Shown here: positions 60,201-64,000 of the stretch, in pieces
How the letters are laid out: every line of letters starts with the position of its first letter
How positions within the stretch are numbered: position 1 is the stretch's first letter
NCBI RefSeq assembly: GCF_954871325.1
Contig: NC_088776.1
Location: 9,858,052 to 9,922,051, forward strand
Direction of reading: 5' to 3'
Source of the DNA: Gordionus sp. m RMFG-2023
Lineage: Eukaryota; Nematomorpha; Gordioida; Chordodea; Parachordodidae
DNA length: 64,000 nt
Position numbers and translations under genes: made by a program
The notes under the pieces: model-generated
Seen by the model: only the letters and a program-made list of their open reading frames with translations
The model's database searches: none
Told to the model about the DNA's origin: nothing

Positions 60201-61865
60201 ATTATTATATTCATGGTACTGTACAGATCATCAGTAGTATAACAATAGCAGAGATTACTTCAGAATAAAGTTTGGGTTATATAAGTATTTACCTTAAAAA
60301 ATAGAGGCTTATGAAATTAATGGCCAAAGGCTACAAATTTTTTTTATTAGGGGTCTGATTAGTTTTTAAGGGGGTTTGGTCGTATCATCTTTTTGCCATT
60401 GATAGTCAGACAAAAATACAGCAATATAGTATTGTCAGTATAGGTAAATACTTTCAATTTTAACCAATATCCAAAAATCATAAATAGCAATAATAAACAA
60501 AAAAAATTTGTCAAGTCAAATGAAAAAATTCCTAAATAAGGAAAGATGTTACTATTTTTTTTATATATATTCCTTTATTAATTTAAATACTAAATTAAAT
60601 CTATTTTTTCCAAAAATCTACATTGAAGATTTATATCTCTTAAAATAATATATAAGGTAAATATTCATAGACAAACAATTCTAAATCATATATCTAATAA
60701 AATAAATTTTACCCATATTGATATTTGAATTAGATGGAGGTTTCTTTATATTTTCATTTTTTTCATTCATTACAAGATATGAGAGAGTTAATTTTAATGG
60801 CTGAGCTTTAATTATTTTATTTTGAATATTGCTAGAGTTAATGTCATTTCGATTTAGGTTGCAATTTTTTAATTTGCCACATAAATACAAATTTTTGAGA
60901 TAATATAACCAAGCATGGTCCTTAAACATCTTAATTCAAAATCATTTCGACATTGAAATTATTCAAATTATTTTTTAAGGAATAAATTCGAGAAATGTAT
61001 GATAATCACTTAGATAGTTTTTTTTAAAAAAAATGAAATTATACGATATATTTTTGAAAAAAATTGAGTGAATTATAAATATAAGAAAATTATTAAATAG
61101 ATTCATATATCTTAGATTAATCCTAGCTAATGGTAAAAGGAAGGAAGGGCCATATATTTAGAAATAGATAAGATTGTATTTATCACAGGGAACATTCTTC
61201 GCCCTACTCATTTCTGCTTTGGGGGTTATCTAGCTCTAATTTTTACATTATCATAGTTTCCTTTACCAAGTCCCTCTATATTTTAATAAACATCCCCCTA
61301 CCCTCTTTTCCGATTTACATTAGCCATCAACCTCAACACTTGAGCACTTTTTTTACTATATATATTTATTTTCTAACCCTCTCTACAGGTAATCGTTTCT
61401 AGAGAAAGGTATTACTAAAGCGTTATCAATATTCAACCTTTTATATAAGCTTCTGATCAACCAATATTGTGAAAATATTTTAATTTAATAGAAGCATCTT
61501 TAAATTAACTATTTAAAAATAATTGATTCTACTGAAATAGTATATAAAATTTATGGCAATATAATTTTTTACAATAAAAAATAAATAGGTCTATTTATAG
61601 CAGCGTTGATTTGTATTGAAAAATAATATTATCATCAACATGTAAGATAACGGATAATTATCACTGTTACTTACCGATACTTTTCTTTCCTATTGTATTT
61701 TTAATGCAATTTACTATTATTTTGAGGACCTAAATACTATTAACATTAGTATTTTAGGGAGTTATAAGTACAATTTTGCAATGAGCTAAAAATTTATTTT
61801 TTATTTTTATTTCAACTTTATTATGATCACATTTTGAACCTGATTATCGACTTATACCAACGAAT
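57285..61865. other. AT-rich intergenic DNA, no gene recognised
   Basis: A 12-base C run lies at 59409-59420. Between 58540 and 59260 the composition and short frame fragments hint at worn coding sequence, possibly an old retroelement, too decayed to assign. A minus-strand frame at 60929-60681 (82 codons, Asn/Lys-rich) is preceded by an AAG acceptor-like site and ends near a GTAAAA donor-like site; it matches no family I know. Confidence 0.3.
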
Positions 61866-61915
61866 GCGCCCCTCGGTGGGAAGGGAGGGGGGGGGGGGGC
61901 TTAAGCCTCCTACTA
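61866..61915 (+). mobile_element. G-rich hAT-like end with quadruplex potential
   Basis: GGTGGGAAGGGA is followed by a 13-base G run and then CTTAAGCCTCC. The layout (GCGCCCC, G block, GGGCTTAAGCC) resembles the hAT end at 4500-4649 (GGGTGGCGCATGGGCTCAAGCC). Partner not found. Four or more G runs make quadruplex folding likely. Confidence 0.4.
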
Positions 61916-62722
61916 AGATAAATATTTTGTTATAAAAAATTTTTCCCAAATTTAAATAAAAACACCCTATATATTATATTTTTTAATTCAAAATATGAGT
62001 GAATATTATAAATAACTATGTAATTTACAAACATTTATTTATCTAAATTTACTAAATAATAGAATAATCAGTGCCACAGTCATAAAATTCGTTGCGAAGA
62101 CCTTCTATTACTTTAAAAAAATAGGAAAGGGGCACATGGGTAAGAATAGATAAATTTTTGTTTTTGTAAGAATTTTAGGCGAAATTATTTATTTATTTTA
62201 TTTAATAGTAAATATTGAGGCAATTTTTTTTAGTTGCATTATATTATATAAATAGATGAATATTTTACAAAAATATAATTATATTTCAAATATATATTGC
62301 CAGTTGTATATTATAATGTAATTTATACAAATAATGTAATTAAAAATTAAATAAAAAGATTACTATAATATCTGCCACAGCGAATCTTTATCTTACCGTT
62401 TCTTTGATTGGGTATCTTTTGTGACTTGTCCGCTACTTTTTAATATGTGGAGATGAGTTCTACCTACATACAGGCACGCTAATTTCATTAGTAAACTGGA
62501 AATATGTTTTATCGACTTGCAAGCAAATTCATCATGATAGCATTCATAATGATCGAATTATAATTATTGGAATTATTAATCAATTACTTATTTTGTATAT
62601 AGTCCACTAAGGTAATAACCCAGATATATTCTTAAACGATTGTTGAATATGAATCGTTCACTCTATTTATTTTTCTGCTTTAGATAAATTGATTGTTGTC
62701 TAAAGCTTTAAGATAGATTTTA
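61916..62722. other. AT-rich intergenic DNA
   Basis: Nothing recognised. Confidence 0.4.
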
Positions 62723-63320
62723 TTATTCAAATACATTATATTTCAAGAAGAGATATGATAACAATTTATAGCTTTCTAAACTGGTGGACAACCAAATTTC
62801 TGAGCTGTTCGATTCAGTTGATTTAGAAATGCGCATAAAGGGCCTCATAATTATTCCAAACTGCCTTAATAATGTGAAGACTGCTAAATAAACATTGTAT
62901 ATCAGGTGCCCTTCCAATCTTCAGCAAATAAATGTCAAGTTCGTATTTTATCCATAGCCTTTTAATTTTTGTTATATAACTATATATCATGTTTCGTGTC
63001 AATAAATGCTTTAAAGTGATTAACGCTAGTAACACTTTTTTTAAAATTAATATCATGGTTTAATCGTTAGATATAGTGCCAAAGGCGCATTTCTATAACC
63101 AACATCTTCCCAGTCATGATACTGATGTCATCATTAACGAAAGAAATACAATTTATTTAAAAAATATTATATCCGGAGGATTTAAGAAGATTCGGCAGGG
63201 TATAAACAATCACTTCTGCATCTTTTGATTCTAGTTCAATCAGGTCTAGAAATATAAAAGTGGATTCACCACAAGAGGACACTAATACATTTTATGTAGA
63301 TCAGTACCTGTTTATTTGAC
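62723..63320 (-). pseudogene. hAT transposase remnant (KIAA1586/ZNF862-like type)
   Basis: Minus-strand pieces are colinear with domesticated and free hAT transposases of the KIAA1586/ZNF862 group. In order they are FLDLIELESKDAEVIVYTLP (catalytic Asp strand region, about 63255-63195), a degraded stretch with SIMTGKM and MRLWHY, then LLKIGRAPDIQ and IIKAVWNNYEALYAHF (about 62935-62830), and a C-terminal tail with a stop near 62723. At least three frame changes or stops separate them. No terminal repeats were paired; CAGTGGTGTCGTGACG at 63952 could be one end. Confidence 0.75.
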
Positions 63321-64000
63321 GTCATAGTAGATCCATTTGCCAGGATAGTAATTTTTTATTGTAAATGATAATATACAATTTTTGTCTATATTTCCTTACG
63401 AATGCTTTCTATTTACTCTGTATAAAACTAATTTGTAATTCTCTTTATTTAAACATGTGTACTGCTAGTCAAAACTGATATAACGTGGCATTCCCCTATT
63501 TCTATTGGATTCTCTGTTTTTAAGAACCAATTAAAATAAGAGAGTTATTGTGATTAATGATTTTTATAAAATATTTTAAGTTTAATTCAAGATAAAAAAT
63601 ATTAATATGCTAAAATACCTGTCCTATCTTCATGATAATTAGATGTAACCATAGTTTATAGATATATATTTTTATATTATAACACGTCAATCATATAATC
63701 ACGTGGTGTTTTTTTTAATATATAGTTTATATAACATAGAAAGAGGGGAGATATTATTATGAAATTTTTGGTAAATTTATTTTCAAAAATGATTATTGTA
63801 TGTTTTTATTAAATAAAAAGAAGTTCTCGTCTTATAATTTTATCTATTTTCGATATAGCTTTAGAACGTCTTTGAGGTACGCAATTTCGGGTAGTATTTA
63901 AATTGAGTAAATAAAATTAAGGGTGAAAGAAAGGGGTTTTTACAGTGGTGTCGTGACGCTGATCGCTGCCTAGGAGTTATTCGGTTTAGAAGGTAAAAAA
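63321..64000. other. AT-rich DNA, possible 5' side of the hAT remnant
   Basis: CAGTGGTGTCGTGACG at 63952-63967 has a hAT-like start but faces away from the remnant. Otherwise nothing recognised. Confidence 0.25.

Noticed and set aside
60681-63056. Minus-strand frame at 60681-60929 considered as part of one gene with 62723-63056
   Set aside because: The latter is a hAT transposase remnant; the former shows no transposase or host motif, and nothing links them.

Overview
The window is animal (metazoan) nuclear DNA: very AT-rich, intron-containing and gene-poor. Four host genes can be rebuilt by joining exons whose splice phases agree. A fat-storage-inducing transmembrane protein (FITM) lies on + at 5112-9613. 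PQBP1, the spliceosome-linked polyglutamine-binding protein, lies on - at 13173-14895. An achaete-scute type bHLH factor lies on - at 25636-27322. A glycogen-targeting regulatory subunit of protein phosphatase 1 (PPP1R3 type) lies on - at about 40014-54047. The set fits an animal with a nervous system; the species or phylum cannot be named from sequence alone. Intron sizes fall into two classes: tiny ones (41-68 bp in PQBP1, 44 bp in FITM, 47 bp inside a hAT transposase) and large ones, up to about 11 kb, loaded with transposons.

Layout. 1-3126: a hAT transposon, cut by the window edge, inserted into a broken Ty3/gypsy element that keeps its 3' LTR. 3127-5111: AT-rich DNA, a hAT end, a small MITE and a 23-bp palindrome upstream of FITM. 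5112-9613: FITM, with a gag-type fossil in its 3.3-kb second intron. 10321-11940: a 1.6-kb palindromic foldback element. 13173-14895: PQBP1. 15.4-25.6 kb: nested hAT-type elements, MITEs and tRNA-like sequence. 25.6-27.3 kb: the bHLH gene. 27.4-39.9 kb: no recognised host gene; MITEs, poly-C runs, and a hAT inserted into a TA-flanked element. 40.0-54.7 kb: the PP1 subunit gene, whose 11-kb intron holds foldbacks, a doubly nested hAT, an RTE-like LINE and two CpG-rich degenerate arrays. 54.7-64 kb: mostly featureless AT-rich DNA with a MITE, a G-rich tract and a hAT transposase remnant.

The four genes are not an operon or cluster; each is a separate unit. FITM (lipid droplet biogenesis) and the PP1 subunit (glycogen control) are both energy-storage genes, but their proximity is probably chance. 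Mobile DNA is dominated by hAT: at least seven terminal-sequence types, several with readable 8-bp target duplications. No CRISPR array, prokaryotic operon or rRNA gene was seen. The most interesting host observation is the bHLH gene: its DNA-binding domain is interrupted by a stop-free 249-bp segment bounded by GT...AG whose removal restores a normal-length loop.
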